Source: Lagopus muta (Eukaryota > Chordata > Aves > Galliformes > Phasianidae). Taken from it: 64,000 nucleotides of DNA. Numbering within the stretch: the first letter of the stretch is position 1; each line of letters begins with the position of its first letter. Below the pieces are notes generated by a model that saw nothing but the letters and a program-made list of their open reading frames with translations, did not search any database and was not told where the DNA came from. Where the stretch lies: assembly GCF_023343835.1 (NCBI RefSeq), contig NC_064447.1, forward strand, positions 1,612,001-1,676,000, read 5' to 3'. Of the stretch, positions 13,027-27,364 are shown one piece after another. Position numbers and translations under genes: made by a program.

Positions 13027-16000
13027 ATGTGATGGGAGGAAGCCACAAAAGGAAAAGCAGAGGCAGAACAATGAGAGGAGGATGGAGCTGGCAGGGGCAC
13101 ACATGGGCACCACAGCTCTGCCCCTCACCCTCATGCAAACCCCCAGGCCCTGCCCAACTGGGGCAACTGGTGACAGATCATCTCCCAGAGCCAGCTGGGA
13201 AGCAGACAGCTCAGCGTGCCCCAAACTGTTACTCTTTCCCTCCCACCCCCCCTCTCAAGAAAAAAGCCCTAGCAAAAGCCTAAGCAAAAATCAGAAAACC
13301 TATTAGCATGATCAAAGATCGCAGCAAATGGAGGCTATTTCTTGTAATTACCTCCCAGCAAACACCAACTCTCTTTAGAATAACAATCTGTGTCGAGGGA
13401 GAAAGCTCTGGAGAGCAGCAGGGCTGCAATCTGTGGGGCCAGCTGTGCCCAGGGACAGCCTCTGTGCCACCTGGTGAGGAGCAGCTCCCCACAGCCCATC
13501 CCCTCCCTGCCAGCACCTCTGGGCCACGTCTGGGCACAGACAAGCACTGCTCAGAGCAGGGCTCAGCCTCTGCTTTTGGCTGGGCGGCATCGGAGCGCTG
13601 AGCCCAGCAGGGACTGCAGCTGCATCACCCAGCACTCTCAGCCCCTGGCTGCCTTTTCCCTTCCATCCAATAATTCTGTGTCCAAACTGTGAAAACCTCA
13701 GCTCCCTTCTCAAACGGTGGATGGATGCAGCCCTCTCACAATGCAGATGAGGACTGCAAACTCTCAAGCCCAGGGTCAAATTTTAACCTCTCACGTCAGA
13801 ACTCAGAGCGGTGCAATCATCGGACGGGTGTTGGATTTACTCAGCTTGTTTAAATTAAGCTGGGAGATTTCCCCCCAGGTTCTAGCAATTTAATTAAAAT
13901 AAAGTAAAAACAAGCCTTTCAAACTTCCAAATGCTCGCCGTGCAATTAAAACCTCCAGGACTGCTAAGCAGAGCACACAACCTAAATAACATCCAAGGGA
14001 AAAGAAACACTCTGGCTCTTTCAATACAAACCCCCCCCAGCACAAGGAAGAATTAAAGTCACCACCGGGCACAGACCAGACAAAGGGATGCCTCGAGGGT
14101 GACCAGAGGATGCACAAGGGCACCAAGATGCTGCATGACACAGCTCTATGCCCTGAGGAGCTAGAAGCCAGCAGCCCAAAGAGCAGCAGTACCTGTGGGG
14201 CAGCAGCTCACCGACACCGTGGGCAGCAGCTGGCACAGCCGGAGGGTCCCCGAGCAGCAGCATGGCATCCCAAGCACCAAGAGCTCCCACTCACGTGCCT
14301 GCCTTGCCCTGAGCAGGATGTGGTGGTCCCTTGTCACCCTTGTGGAGGCAGAAAGTGGGGAGCATCGTGGCTGAGAACAGCTGCAAGCACAGCTCGCTGC
14401 TGAGCTCTGTGCTTCCTGACCCCATATGGGGCAGAGCTCGAGCCCCAGGGGTGGCCCTGGACGTCACAGCCAGGCAAGCAGAGCTCAGCACGTGCTTGGT
14501 TATGCAATCTCCAGTTGGGGCTGGATATACTACAGGTACTGACTGCTCTCCCACCCACAAGCATCTCTGTGGGCTCCTTCCCTGCTATGGAACCACCTCA
14601 CGGTCCAACAGTTACAGGGGGCCCACACAAGGCTCTGCAGCCACGTCCCCATAAAGAGGTATCAAAGCCGATTGCCAGCACAAGAGCAACGCAGCCCTTT
14701 GCCACCGATGCTCTCACAGCACCAGCTCCAACTGCTGTGCAAGGCAAAGCCTCCAAAACAGCACCAGGGCCACATATGAGATCAGTAGCAACGCGGGGCG
14801 GCTCGGCACGCTCCCCTAGCAGCTTGCTGCATTAAAGATTTAATGCAATGCATCCCTCTGGAAGAAATTATATAGGCTATCAAGAAAGATGCGCCGCTCA
14901 TCTGATGAAATCTCACAATCATTGCGGCAATATGTGCAAACTAAATAGGCTCTGTAGAGCAAAGGGAAAGCTGCAGTTGCTCTCGTGAGCCCTTTCCAGG
15001 GAGAGGAACCAATGGGTAAAGCAGCAGCTCCATTAGCAGGAATATGAATGTGCAGACACAGCCGTGTTGGCAGAGAGCAAGACGGCCCTGCTCCCATGGA
15101 AGGGGCAGAGCACCCAGGAGCCCCAGCCTCCGACACCTCATAGGGTCCTGGCTGGCAGAAAAGAGCATAGGGGGGTGCGAGTGCTTGGGGAGCTCAGGAA
15201 GCCAAGGCATGAGCTAGCACTTCTCCTAACAAGGAGGAATTAATCCCAAAACGCTCACCCAGGGCCAATGGGACCTCCTGTGCTCAAGCATCCTATTATA
15301 TGTTGTGGATACCCCCAGTTTAATAGCCTTCTTTAGGGTGCCTTTTTCTGGCGAGCTCTGTGTTGCTCTGTGCACTGCAGCAACACACTGCCTGCATTAA
15401 ATCCTGCTCCAGCATCCCTGGAGAGCATTCACTGCAGCTGAACCCGGTCTGTAAAACATCCAACTTGACCGAAAAGCTGGCAGTAAAGCTTACGCTTATA
15501 TCTGCAGAGCTCATGGTGTGGCAAAACCATCCATGCCTGGCTCAATAGCTGGAGCTATTTTCCCCCAAAACTCAAGCTGAGACGCCCACATCTCTGGGGC
15601 CATGATGCTTGGCACCCTGGAAAGTTACTGAAGAGTCTCAGCCCTGCTCCACTGGCACTCCTCTGACCTCCCACAGCAAGAAAAGGCAGAAGGGTTGGGG
15701 ATACCCATGGGCACACCCGTCCCTGTGCAGTGACAGGGCAGCCCACAGGCAGCAGGATAGCAGGATGTTGGGGTTGGGGGGGGGGGACAGCAGTTGCTCA
15801 CCTACACCTCAGCGCCCCTCCTCAGCACCACAGCTGGCTCTGCTCACCACAGCCGGCACCAACAGCCACGTGCTGCAGCTCTGCCCATGGCGCTGAGCAG
15901 CAAAACACATCAGCTCCTGCACTGGCAGCTCCCTTCAGTCCAGGAGCGAATGCACAGACAGATCCCACAGCTCAGCTGGTGAGCAGCTCTTTGCAGGTTA

Positions 16001-17627
16001 TTAATGAAATCATTTACTGCTTATTGCTAGGATTCTGCCAAAACACAGGGAAGAAAAAAAAAAAAGAAAAAAAAAGCCACACAAAAAAGCACAACTCTTA
16101 CTGCCAGCAAAACCCCCTGTTGCGCTGCGGGCCAGCTATGCTTTCTGCAATGCCTTCTGAAAACACGGCGTGCAGTGACCCTGTGCACAGCCTGGACTGC
16201 TCCCAGCACAGCAGTGACACGTGCATGGAGATGACAGTGACCAACAGGCCTCTGTGCAAGGCAGCACGCAGCAGCAGAGCCGCCCTGCTCAAGCACAGGG
16301 CTATGGTGCACACAGCTCTGTGCTCACAGCGAAACCCCACTGATGAATGGGGACGCAGCTCCAACCCCAAAGAGTGCAAAGGGTGCACAGAGTGCACGGC
16401 CCTACACAGCGCAGCTGCTGCTGACGGCGATCCTTCCTCCCAAAACAGCCGAGGGAAGCAGAGCAGCGTAGAAAGGGATAACAGCCAACCTGCTAAATAG
16501 CAGATCTGATTTCAGTAGCACATCAAGGACCCGTGGAGATCAAGGAAATATATTCCTTTATACGCTCTCTAGGGCACGCAGCTATTTGCAACCTGAAAAA
16601 TAGCTGCTGTCGCTGTATAGAGGAGGAATTTTCCCAAGCGCAGCAGTGCAGCTTTAAGGGAACAGACAAGGGCTCCAGGAGGGCAGATCGCTCGCCATGT
16701 GCTCTGGCTGGGGCTGCAGGGGACGGCAGTGTCCCACTTGTGGGATGGCAGCAGGCAGTGTCCCTCCAGCCGGGCGCCCCATGCCATGGGATCAGGAGCT
16801 CTGCACGCACCCAGCACAGCCATCATCCCCCCTTCCCACAGCCACTGAATAATTAATCCCCCAGAAATTCATCAGGCTCTCAGCTAAGCCAGCTCAGCAA
16901 ACCCAGTGAGGAATTTCTAGGTCAGAACTACATGGAGGGGGGTGAGGAAAGGGCCTTTTTTTCCCCTCTCTGTCATAAACCCTAGGGATGGATCGTGCAG
17001 GAAAAGCCCCAGGACATCACAGTCGCATTTCCCAGCACAGGAAAACAAGATCATTGTGAGACCCATCACCTGCCCAGCACAGCAGGGGTGGGTGTGCAGG
17101 GAGCGCAGTGATGCGGGGCTCTGGGTAACAGCTGGCCCCTTTGCAAAAAGGGCTGTCTTCCCAGAGGATTCTTGTACAAGCAACTGATTATTTGCTGAAG
17201 ACAGCTCGTCCCTGAGACAGACAGCTTGGTTTTGGGATACCCAAAGGACCTGGGGCTATGAAAGCTGCTGCTAGCAGGCAGCACACCGAGCTGTTGAGGG
17301 GCACACGGAGCAGAGCACAGCCAGCTGCACGCCGTACCACAGAGCCACACTGTCAGCTCGTGCTCCTCACCCTGGTGGGTGTTCACCCTGCCCTATGGGG
17401 ACGCATGGGAGGGGGGCACAGCTCCAGGGAGGGCTGAGTGCCCAGCAGGATGTGCACAAGGAAACCTGAACGGGACGGACTCCTGCTGAGACATGGGAAG
17501 GGGGGACTCTGCAAAATCCCTTCTACCCTTGTTCACACAAGCTAAAACCACAGCCCTGATCCCCATCACTACAGCCCCCGGGGAAAGGTCCAAGCTCAAG
17601 GAGCTGCCACAAGCAGATCCATAGTTC
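13027..17627. other. No gene supported; two AT-rich patches
   Basis: Two AT-rich patches stand out from GC-rich surroundings: 13830-14000, with several TAATT/AATTA cores, and 14825-14955. Both look like candidate conserved regulatory elements. A G run (about 15775-15787) and an A-rich tract (16053-16080) are simple repeats. The 256-codon + frame at 15730-16500 has no family features and reads through the A-rich tract. Confidence 0.45.
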
Positions 17628-17692
17628 ACAGAATCACAGAATTGTAGGGGTTGGAAGGGACCTCCAGAGATCATCGTGTCCAACCCCAGATG
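17628..17692 (-). mobile_element. CR1 tail fragment
   Basis: A 65-base minus-oriented CR1 terminus: ATTCTRTG complement units, then GGTTGGAAGGGACCTCCAGAGATCATC-like sequence. Nothing of the coding part remains. Confidence 0.85.
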
Positions 17693-17699
17693 GGAGGGT

Positions 17700-20600
17700 G
17701 GTAGAGACCAGGGGAGGAGAAGCGGCCCACGCTGCAGCCACCTCCTCTCCCACTGCTGTGCGTGTCCTGTTGGTACACCCTGTGCACACCCTGTGCAGGC
17801 AGCCTTCAGGTGAGCTCTTTCTAGCACACCACCACTTTACTTCTTCCTCCAGTCCAGCTTGCTATGCACCCCGAAGTCCCTACTTGCACAAGGAGCGCAG
17901 ACTATGCGCGCATGATCACCACACTCACCATCAGCTCCAGCACATCATCCCTCTGCTGCTGCTCACAGATCATCTTCCAACCTCATGTTGAGACAACCAC
18001 GGGCAACCAGCCCAGAGAAAGGCTTGGGGAGGGATGGGGGGGTGCTAGGGAAGAGTGGAGCGCAAGGGTTGGTCCCTGCATTTAGCAGGCTGCATCCCAC
18101 CCGCCTCCCCCCCCTCCATCACCACCGCAGGGCAGGAGCAGCACAGCGCAGCCACAGAGGGATGCTGGAGCCCCTCACACCACCCGCACTCTGCCCAGAG
18201 CCCCACCGAGGCGGGGGTGGCTGCAAACAATCCCAGCATTGAGATCCCACCCGCCCCATCTGCGGCTCCACGGGCCAGCAGCACACAAAGCCAAATCGAC
18301 CCATGGTGAGCCTTGCCAAGGCGGGGACAGATCAGCCTTTGTGTGTGCTGAGGCAAAGTTAGCTTTGGGGGACAGGCTGGATCGCTCAGGCACTGGAACC
18401 TGCGCTCGGGGCTGCTTCCCACGTGGAGGGCAGCAGTTCACGTGCGGATGACAGCAGAAGTCACCAGCACTCCCCTCCTCGCTCTGCCCATGCATGGGAA
18501 GAGCCAGGGGTCCCACCAGCTCTGACACAAACATGAGGTCCTTCAGCACAGAGGCACGGGGTTAGGCACATCTCACCCTATGCCATTCATCACCCACACT
18601 CACCCCAAGCTGGGAGCAGCAGCTCCTTGGGAACAAGCCCAGCAGAGCCCCACGCTCCGCTCTCAGACCCAACCCGCCCTACCTCTTCTAGCACTTGGAC
18701 TTCACATCCACTCCAGCAATGGCTTCCAGATGCAAAACCACAACCACCCCCCCTAAGGACAACAAGCTTCCTCCCATTTCCCCTCTCCCTGTTGTTGCTG
18801 GAGCCGCCAGGACAAGCAGAGCCCATCTGTGTGCCTTCACCCACACGCTGCTCCCAGGGGATCCCAGCACAGACTTTTACCAGGGGAAACATTCAGCAGT
18901 GCCCACCAAGGTCTCTGGGCTGCCCAGCCCCAAGCTTGCTCCCCCCATACAGGTGCACTACAGTGAGCACACAACCCCCCTCCCCCCAAGCTTGCTGGGT
19001 GCTTCCAACATCCAGCTGAGAAACAACTGGTGCGTTCTGCCCTCCTTCTGGGTGACTACCAGTCACTGGATTGATCACGGATTATATTCATTAATTGATT
19101 ATATCAGTTCTTTACTTAACAAGAACAAGATGCGTGAGCAACAGCTCCGTGCTTGTACTTCCATACATCTTCCCTCCCTGGCACTCGCAGACAGATATAT
19201 TAGGGCTTCCTGCTGACCTCAATAAATATGCATGGCTTGGCAAGAACACCCCACACGTTTACTTACTGCATGCTGACATTCATTTATTATTACAGGGACG
19301 TATTCTCATTAGCCTGAAACCCGGAACGGCGAGAGATGAGACGCCAGGCGCAGCAGGCAGGAGCAGCAGCCACCTACAGCAAAGCAAACAGGCAGGACAG
19401 GGAAATGCACAACACCAGAGCAAGGGGAGCTCAGCATAAAGCCTTCCTCCATGACAGATCATAAAGGGGGAAAAAAAAAAACACTAAAAAGAGGCCTTTC
19501 GGGGCTTTTCCTGCATATGACAACACCATTTGCATGTCTTTCTGCTCAAAGCTCCTTTGCTTTCAGCCTCCAACCCTCAGTGTGTGTATCACTGAGCTGC
19601 CTGCCGTGGATTCACCCCACGACGAAGCCACACCTGCTGAAAAAGCAATCTGCAGCCACTGAGCCAGGCCTGCACCGCTGCATTTGTATGAATGCACGCA
19701 ACCAAGGGAACCGCTCTCCTTTGCTCCTATGGTTGCTGCGGCGCTGAAGGAGCAGAAAGCATCTGGTCAGAAATCGCCTTCCTCAAAGTCATGCAGAAAA
19801 ATCCACAACGACTGTCAGGTGGAAGCTTTCCTGGTTGTGAATTGGAGACTGCAGCCAAGGAAGTGGTTAGAGAGCTAATCAGTGTGTCTGGCATGCAGGA
19901 AGGTGCCAGGGAAATGTTATTTATGATGCAGCCAATGCCCTTAAGCATTGGGAAAGGCTTCCAGCTCATTAGCCAGCGCAAGCATCCCTCAGACAAATTA
20001 GGGATTGGAAAGTCGTATCAGCAGAGCAGTCCTTTCATTTACCTTAAAACGACCTACAAAAGGAAGGAGACACCACGTGGTGCACACCCTTACCAGCCAT
20101 CCTCACCACAGCACTATTATTAACATCCAGAACAAGAAAGGAGTTTGAGGACCTCACGACACAGCTGCTCCCTGCATCCCAGGGAACGCTTTGGCTGGAG
20201 CAGGTATACAAGCTCAGCAGCCAAAAGAGGAGTCTGGGGCAAGTCTGGTCCCACAGCCTCAACGCTCTGCTTCCCAGAGGGGATCCACTCCCATCCCAGG
20301 GCATTAGGACCAACGCACCCCCCAGCAGCCCATGCAGGACCCCTATGGAAATGGTCACGCTTGCCTTCTGCAGCGCTGGGCTCATACACCTTCGGGTCGT
20401 CCATCAGCCTGTTGCCTTTATGGCTCAACCTCGTGTGCCGCTCACAGTGAGGGGTGCTGGTTTGTGCCTTGATGACTTGACTTCACTTCTTTCATGGAGC
20501 GGTCACAGCCAACGGCAGCGCAGAAATGAACCACTTCAGGAGAAGAAAAGGAAGGAAAATTCCCTTTTGCCACGAAGAAATACAGTCCTATTTGAGAACT

Positions 20601-23600
20601 CCTGGGGACTCGGGTTGTTTGTTCTCGTTTTCAATCCGCAGTCACTAAAAGAGGTTTGTGCCCACTGCTCACCAATCAAGCACCTTCGCTGGAAACGCAC
20701 GCTCCCTGCTCCTGCACCAGCAATCAGAGCTGCTCTCATCCCTTCCAGCACGAGGCCTGGGGCTGCAGCAGAGCCCCGCAGCACACCGCGGCCCCTGGGG
20801 CAGAGGAGCAATGGCAAAGCTGCTCTGCACCGCGCTGTGATGAGGACGCATGGAAGAAGGACGGCAGCCCTACGCTCAGCAGCACCACATCAGCCACGAT
20901 CTCCTTCTGTGATCTGGCAGAGCCACAGATCAGCAGCCCTCCCCTCTCCAGGACAAAGGGCCGCCACCAAAGCAGCCCGGCACAGCTGTGCTCCCCCCAG
21001 CAGTGTCAGCCACAACTCCTCCGCCCATGGGCAGGGAAGCCACGAGCATCAAGAAGGGCTTTGTCTGAGAGCATCCCGGCTGCTGCACGTGCAGCGCGCG
21101 CTTCCTGACCGGGGCTGCGGGGGGTGGGGGGGAGGAAGGACTGAACTTCAGGCATCGTTTCCTCCTGCAGCTCCTCTCATTCTTTGGCTTCTAAAAATAA
21201 AAGTAAACACTGAAGAAGAGCCCTTTTGGTTTTCTAGTTCTGCTGTGTCGGTTTGCTGGTAGGAAGGGGTCCTTGGAGCGGTCCTTCCTCAAGGCCCGAG
21301 AGCGCAGAGCAGCCCCTGCAACAGCAGCAGTTGTGGGGTGCTGGGATAGGGCCTCCCACCTGCACCATGCTCACCTCCTCTCCTCGCCCACAGTGTGGGA
21401 GAGCTCAGTCTGAGCCTCTATGCTCCCCATAACATGCCTTAGAGTATAAGGATAGCCAGCAAAGCAGCTTTTCTTTCCTTTCCCTCTTCCCCACACATAT
21501 CACATAGCCCACGGCAGGCTGTGCTGGCTGACAGTGCCAGGCTGAGCCTGACGGCCCCACGCAGCCAACATCACTGCTGACCCACGAGCACAAACTTCCT
21601 CAGCAGGCAGCTGCTGAGATCAGAGCACCTCACTGCTCCACCACTTGTTTGTTCAGGCTCTTCCTTCACCACTGAGCTGCCGTGCAGAACTGCAGGGCAA
21701 CGAGACACAAACACAATTATTTCCTTTTTGTTGACCTGCATACAGAGTAATCCCAGCATCAATTACAGCCCAGAGCTTCAGCTGTCCTCCCAGATTTCAC
21801 AAAGTTGCTTGTCTAAGCAAAACCCCGCAGCAATGAGCCTGGCTGCCCACAGCAAAGCGCTTTCCCCACACCCTCATTAACGCCACTTAAATCCACCAGC
21901 GCCAAGAACCAGCCCATAAGAACTAAAATACAGAGGAGGCCGTGTATTCTGCCCATCTCACTGCTCTGGCTGCTTGCACCATGGGACATGCCTTTGGCCT
22001 GGGAAGGAGATCCCAGCCTTGGGAAGGACAGGTGTGAGGAGCAGGAGCTGAGAGCAGCCATCCTACCAAAGACAGCTTGCAGGGACAGCAGGGCACTAAT
22101 TTGGGATAGATGATGGGATGGACCCCCATCATCTCCCACTCCTGGCAGCAGGCAACAAATCCACACAGCAGCCCGCAAATGCACAGAGCAAAACCCAACA
22201 ACAACAACAAAAAAAAAACAAGAAAAACCACCATTAACTCCTAAACAGCCCCCTCCTAGCTACTAAGCATGAGAAATACACGTTTGTTCTGTAGTTCTCC
22301 CCCCAAGGAGCAAGGAGAGAGGCCCAGAAGTACTGGAAGCTCCACGCATGCAGCAATCCCCATGCTGGGGGCACCAAGGCAGGCCTGCAGTTCACCTACA
22401 GGACACGATCAGAACAAAAATCCTAGAACCTGGGATGCAATGCATGGAGCCCAACAGCAGCCATGGCACAAGGCACGGACATGGGGATGCGGCCGTGCCC
22501 ACGCTGCTGGGAGTGCTGCCACGTGAGATGAGCTCAGCTGCCTGGTTTCCCCCAAGCAGCACCTCAGCAGCAGCATGGAAGAACAGCGCCATCCGTACAG
22601 GAGGGCTCATTTATCGTGGCTGTAAAATTTATGATGCCCTTATCTCCCAGTCCTACTGGGATAAGCTGCTATTTATTCTCAGGCTGTGCAGCTACCATTT
22701 ACTGCTGTGCACCCACGGCACATTGGCTGCTCCTTGGCCCACCTGGCAGCCCAGAACAGGCGAGGCAGAGGGGTGCTTTGCTCGTTCTCCTCTCCAGGCA
22801 GAGGCATGGGAAAGCTTTGGCTTCTCTCCAATCTTCACCTTACTTTACACCAGTGTGCTTCCTAACACTGGCATCACATGCAAAACCAACAGCAGAACAC
22901 TTGCCAAAGCCATCAGCACTGTGGCTCCGGGCAGAGATGGGCACAGCAGGACAGGTCACACCCTGCAGCCTTCTCCCTGACAGGACCTGACTCCAGGCTC
23001 CAGGATGCAAGCGTTGGAGCAGGAGCAGTGTTGGAGGCAGTGCACACTGCCATACCCAGAGAGCCCACACATCCCCATGCAAGGGCAGAGCCTTACTGCG
23101 GGGACAGAGGGCGATGGGACAACCCAGCCCAGCAGGAACATGCCACCCTCAATGCCCCATATGGCAAAGTCCAGCCCCACCACACACGGCACAGAACGTG
23201 CCACACAGCTGAGGCTGCAGCAGGATTGTGCACCTCCAGCAGAGAGTACTTGGAAAGTCATCAGTCAGAAGGGGTTGAAATTATTTTATGCATCATTAAA
23301 AGGGAGGAAAAGAAACAACACGAGAGAAAGCAGCCAAGATAAGATCAAGTGCACATCCTCAGAGCCTCAAGCCACTCTCAAAATTAGGTCCCTAGGTAAG
23401 AATACCAAATGAATTGCTACCTTGCTAAAAAGCTTCCTCTACAAGAGCGTTCGTGTTCAGGACTCACTGTGTCCAAGCTCTTCAGAGCAGTTAACGTGGC
23501 ACCATAAAAATAAAGAAGCAAGCCCAGTTCAAATCCCTCCTGCACAGCACTGCGGTTCTGTATGGCTGCTCTCAGGCCAGGATGAATTGTGCCTCAGGAC

Positions 23601-26600
23601 AGACAGCCACCAGTGCTCCAGAGTGCTGCAGTCCTTGCAGCAGTGCCTGCAGCCCCGCCGATCCCACAGGGAGAAGCCGCAGGCAGGGTGTGAGCATCAC
23701 CCTTCACCAGGAGGCTGCCGAGCACACTGCGTGGCACAGCTCCAGCCCCTCTGCCATAGGGCACCTGAAGGATGGTGGCTGCCTCCAGTCGCTGCCCGCT
23801 GACTCACTGAGCTGGGCTGTAGGCAAGGAGATGCCATGGTGACACCGGCTGAGCGTGACTGCCCCAACAGGAGCCTCCAGCACAGCAAGGGCTGTTGGTC
23901 ACAGCCGTCACCCCCACCTTGCTGAGCCTCCTCTGCTCCCAGCAGAACCAAGCAGAGCAGTGCCACCGCCACCCAGCACGCCAGGATCAAAACGGAGAGC
24001 AGCAGGAGGTGACGATGCCACCAAAAAAGGAGCAAACCCAGAGCACGGGCAGCGCCAGTGTCCCCAGCCACACACCGAGCCCCATCTGCAAGGCATGCAG
24101 TTGTACCTGCTCCAAGCTGCCCTGGCACAAACCCAGCCCTCTGTGAGTGCTGCACATCCTGGGGAGGAAAGGGAGAGGACCCTTCCCATCCCACCCACCC
24201 ACACGCCATGCAAACAAAGAGCTCTGCACAGGAAGGAGCACAGGAGCACTTTGCTTTGGGAGCAACAGACAGAGGGTCACAGCCCTGCTATCAGAGCCAA
24301 GGAGATGACGGGGAAGTAGGGAAGGAGCCAGAGGGAAGCTGTATAAATAGCAGCATTGTCCTTGGTGTCGCAGGACATCAGATGTCAGCTACGATCCCTC
24401 ACTCCAGAGTGGAAGCCTCTAATTGATTCCCATCCGACAGTTTCTTACCCAGTAATTACCATCTGCCCAAACAAGTCGAGTAAATATGCTTTTTTTCTGC
24501 TATTACAGCCAGTAACAAATCACTGACTTGCAACAAAAACAGCATAAACAGCAGCAGTTCTCCAGGCCGGATCTCCTTCACAGATGCTTGGCCAACCCTG
24601 TCCCCCAGCAGCCCCTGCCCAGCTCTCCTCAACCAGGGGAAGAGAGGCAGCGTGTCCCACAGCACAGGGGCTCTCCAAGTGCCTCTGTTCACCTCAAGGG
24701 AAGCTGGGGCTGGACAGGCAGCTGCTGGGATCAGGGATGGATACGAGAAGAATGCTGCTTCCCCATGGGAAGGGAAAACACTTCTCCACGTGCATCACCA
24801 CAGTGCCCCTCTGCTGCAGCCCGCTCTGTTGCCTGCCCCACTGTCACACAGAAACAAACAACAGGAACGAGTCCATGTTCTTGGATTTCTTCCCACCGCA
24901 AGAAACATGATCTGGACACTTGAGCCAAGTGTGTTGCATTCCTTCCTTTTCACACTGCTGTTTACAAACGTACTGCCCAATACAGCACAAACAGCAATGG
25001 ACCTCAAGCCGTGCAAAAGTGACAGGGACAACAGAGCAGGTGTTATCCCAGGGAGAAACCATCGAAAGGAGCAGGGATGACTTCTCTTTCTCACAGGTCA
25101 TTTCACTTTCAGGTTGAAGGGAGGAAGAACGTCTCGGTGAGCTCCTCTGTGAGGCCACCTGGTTGGTGACACCAGTTTATTTAAGCAACACAGAGCACAC
25201 CCAGCCTCCAGCTGAGGGCTCCTACAGAAGGCAAAACCCAGTCTGAGTAGAGGAACTTGAACCCAAGTCACAAAAGACCTCCAAGGATCAGAGCACAATC
25301 CCACACGTGGTCAACCAAACCCAAACCCTATTCCTGGAACACAGACACCGTCTGCATGGGCAGAACTGGAGGACAAGCGTGTGGATTCCAGCTGCCTGGG
25401 TTCTCTGTCATCACTTCCCATGGACTCACCCAGCACCAGCACCTCTGTGTGGGTCCCCTCTGCTCTGACCGACAGCACATGAATGGTTTAAATTGCTGTC
25501 AATCACCCCAACGTCCAACCAGTGCAGGAAAACCAACCACACTTCTGCCACGGGAGCAAGGGCAGCGCTGCGCCAGAGAGCTTTGCTTAAACACTGTGAT
25601 CCCAGTGTAAGCTACAGCTTTGCTTCCTGACATTTACAAAACCCCAAAGCACTCAGCTTGGAAGGAGCCCAAAGTGAAAAAAAGGAGACGCGCGTTTTTC
25701 AGAGATGATTGCTGAGAGCTCCCGAGACCTTGTACTTTTACAGAGGCCTCCACATGAAGCACACGGTGCTTTTTAAACACGTGGCTGAGACCGAGCTTAG
25801 ACCTGAGATCTACACATCAATAGCATCACAACGGTCAGCACCTGCAGGGAGCTGTGGGCAGATATACACCATAAGGACCAAAGGTCGGAGCTTACCATAA
25901 GCCTGCTGACAGACGTTTGAAAAGCAGAGACCAGACAGGATAAGCAGACCCTGGGAGATGTGCGAAGCCAACCTGCTTCTTTCCCAAACCCACTCACAGA
26001 CTCTGATGCTGCTTCTCCTGAAGCATCCTTCCTCCGTTTGGATAATGAGACGTGTTAATGGGCAGAACAGAACCCAGAGGTTCACCACCGTTCCCTGAGC
26101 CTTTGGAAACGTGGCCGTTCTTTCAAGAGAAACAGAAAATGCCCCAATAAAAGAGGGAGTTGATGGTCCCTTAGAGCTGTAATCTTCCCTGCACCGTGTG
26201 TGGAAGACACACTCGTTGTGTTTGTGGCGCAGGCAGAGCTAAGATTTACGGTGTCCTTCAGCTGCACATTTCCCTGCTCTGAAGCATCCAGCAGGAGATG
26301 CTCCCACTGAGCCCCGGCCACACAGTTCAGCACACAGAGTGTGCACCGAGCACAGCCAGCTCCCAGGCATCCCAACCCCCATTAATGCACCACTGCCACC
26401 AAGCATCCTGCCGAGGGGTGCTGCTGGAGCACAAACATCCCTCCACCAGCTCCTACAGCACCTGGATGAGCTGCTCGGCAGCTTTATGATGCTCCGTGCA
26501 TGGGGCTGCAGCATCAGCACATGGATGAGGGGCTCAGCAGCCACCTGCATGGGACAGCAGTGTCACCAGGCTGTGAGCTGCAGGCAGTGGAAGAGCCCCA

Positions 26601-27270
26601 TACAAAACAGCTCACCCCCTCTGCAGGGCGCTTCTGTACCTGAAAAGCAGAGCAAAAAAATTTAAAAAAAAAAAAAAAAAGGAGCACACGTGACACGAAA
26701 AGGAAAATCTCAAGTTTCTCAGCTCTCTTCTCTCTGGGAACTACAAATATTTGCAGAGCTTTATCCAATATTCCTCCATATTTGCCCAACGTCTAAAGAT
26801 GGATGAAGGGGTCACGTGCACCTTGGATATAAAGATTTCTTTAGTTTTTGCCTTTCCTCTGCATTGATGACCTCCATCCCTGCAGCCCACGTTACACCAG
26901 CACAGCAGCACCGCACAGCCGGGCTTTACCTGCAGGCGGGGGGGAATCCATCAGCAACACCCAAAGCAGCCCTTCCAAACCATTCTCTCTGCTCCGTTTC
27001 CTCAAGAAGCTCCTGACCAATGCCGGCAGTTGGACGGCCGGGCTCTGGCTCTGTTCCCACCGCCTGTTTTCAATCATGTGTTAAAAGGGCAACAGAAACA
27101 AACCCGCACTAAAGGTCGGGGAGCTTCCCCACCCCACGCAGCAGAAGGAAGGCCCTGCTGGCTGCTGGCAGAGCTCAGCAAAGGGCGGCCATCCTGCGGC
27201 TCTGGGCACACTGCTGTGCCCATCCAGGGCTGCCACCTGCTTCATGCAGCCAAAGAGTCAGCAGAGCACA
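17700..27270. other. Gene-free stretch with candidate regulatory patches
   Basis: No exon is supported over about 9.5 kb. AT-rich motif clusters occur at 19035-19325 (homeobox-like TTAATTGATTA type sites and an ATATGCAT octamer-like site), around 22610-22700 (paired GATA sites) and 24420-24535. Simple repeats are A/CAA runs at 22198-22230 and a poly(A) run at 26655-26681. The long frames here, such as 20345-21262 (+), show no domain and are rejected. The stretch fits an intron or intergenic desert around a regulated gene. Confidence 0.45.
22639..22665. promoter_or_regulatory. Imperfect palindrome with paired GATA motifs
   Basis: Two 11-13 base half-sites (CTTATCTCCCAGT and ACTGGGATAAG) are separated by three bases. 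Apart from a two-base deletion they are reverse complements. Each carries a GATA-type core (AGATAA or GGATAA read on one strand or the other). This is a visible structure; binding by GATA factors is inferred. Confidence 0.4.
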
Positions 27271-27362
27271 GCCTGGGTGGGAAAGGACTCTACAGCCCAT
27301 CTGATTCCACGCCTGTGGGCTGGCTGCCCCCCCCAGCTCAGACTGCCCAGGGTCCATCCGTG
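27271..27362 (-). mobile_element. Degraded CR1 3' fragment
   Basis: Minus-oriented sequence with the order expected of a CR1 end: GGGTGGGAAAGGACTCTACAG, CCCATCTGATTCCA, then a pyrimidine-rich linker and GACTGCCCAGGGTCCATCC. Many substitutions indicate an old copy. Confidence 0.65.
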
Positions 27363-27364
27363 GC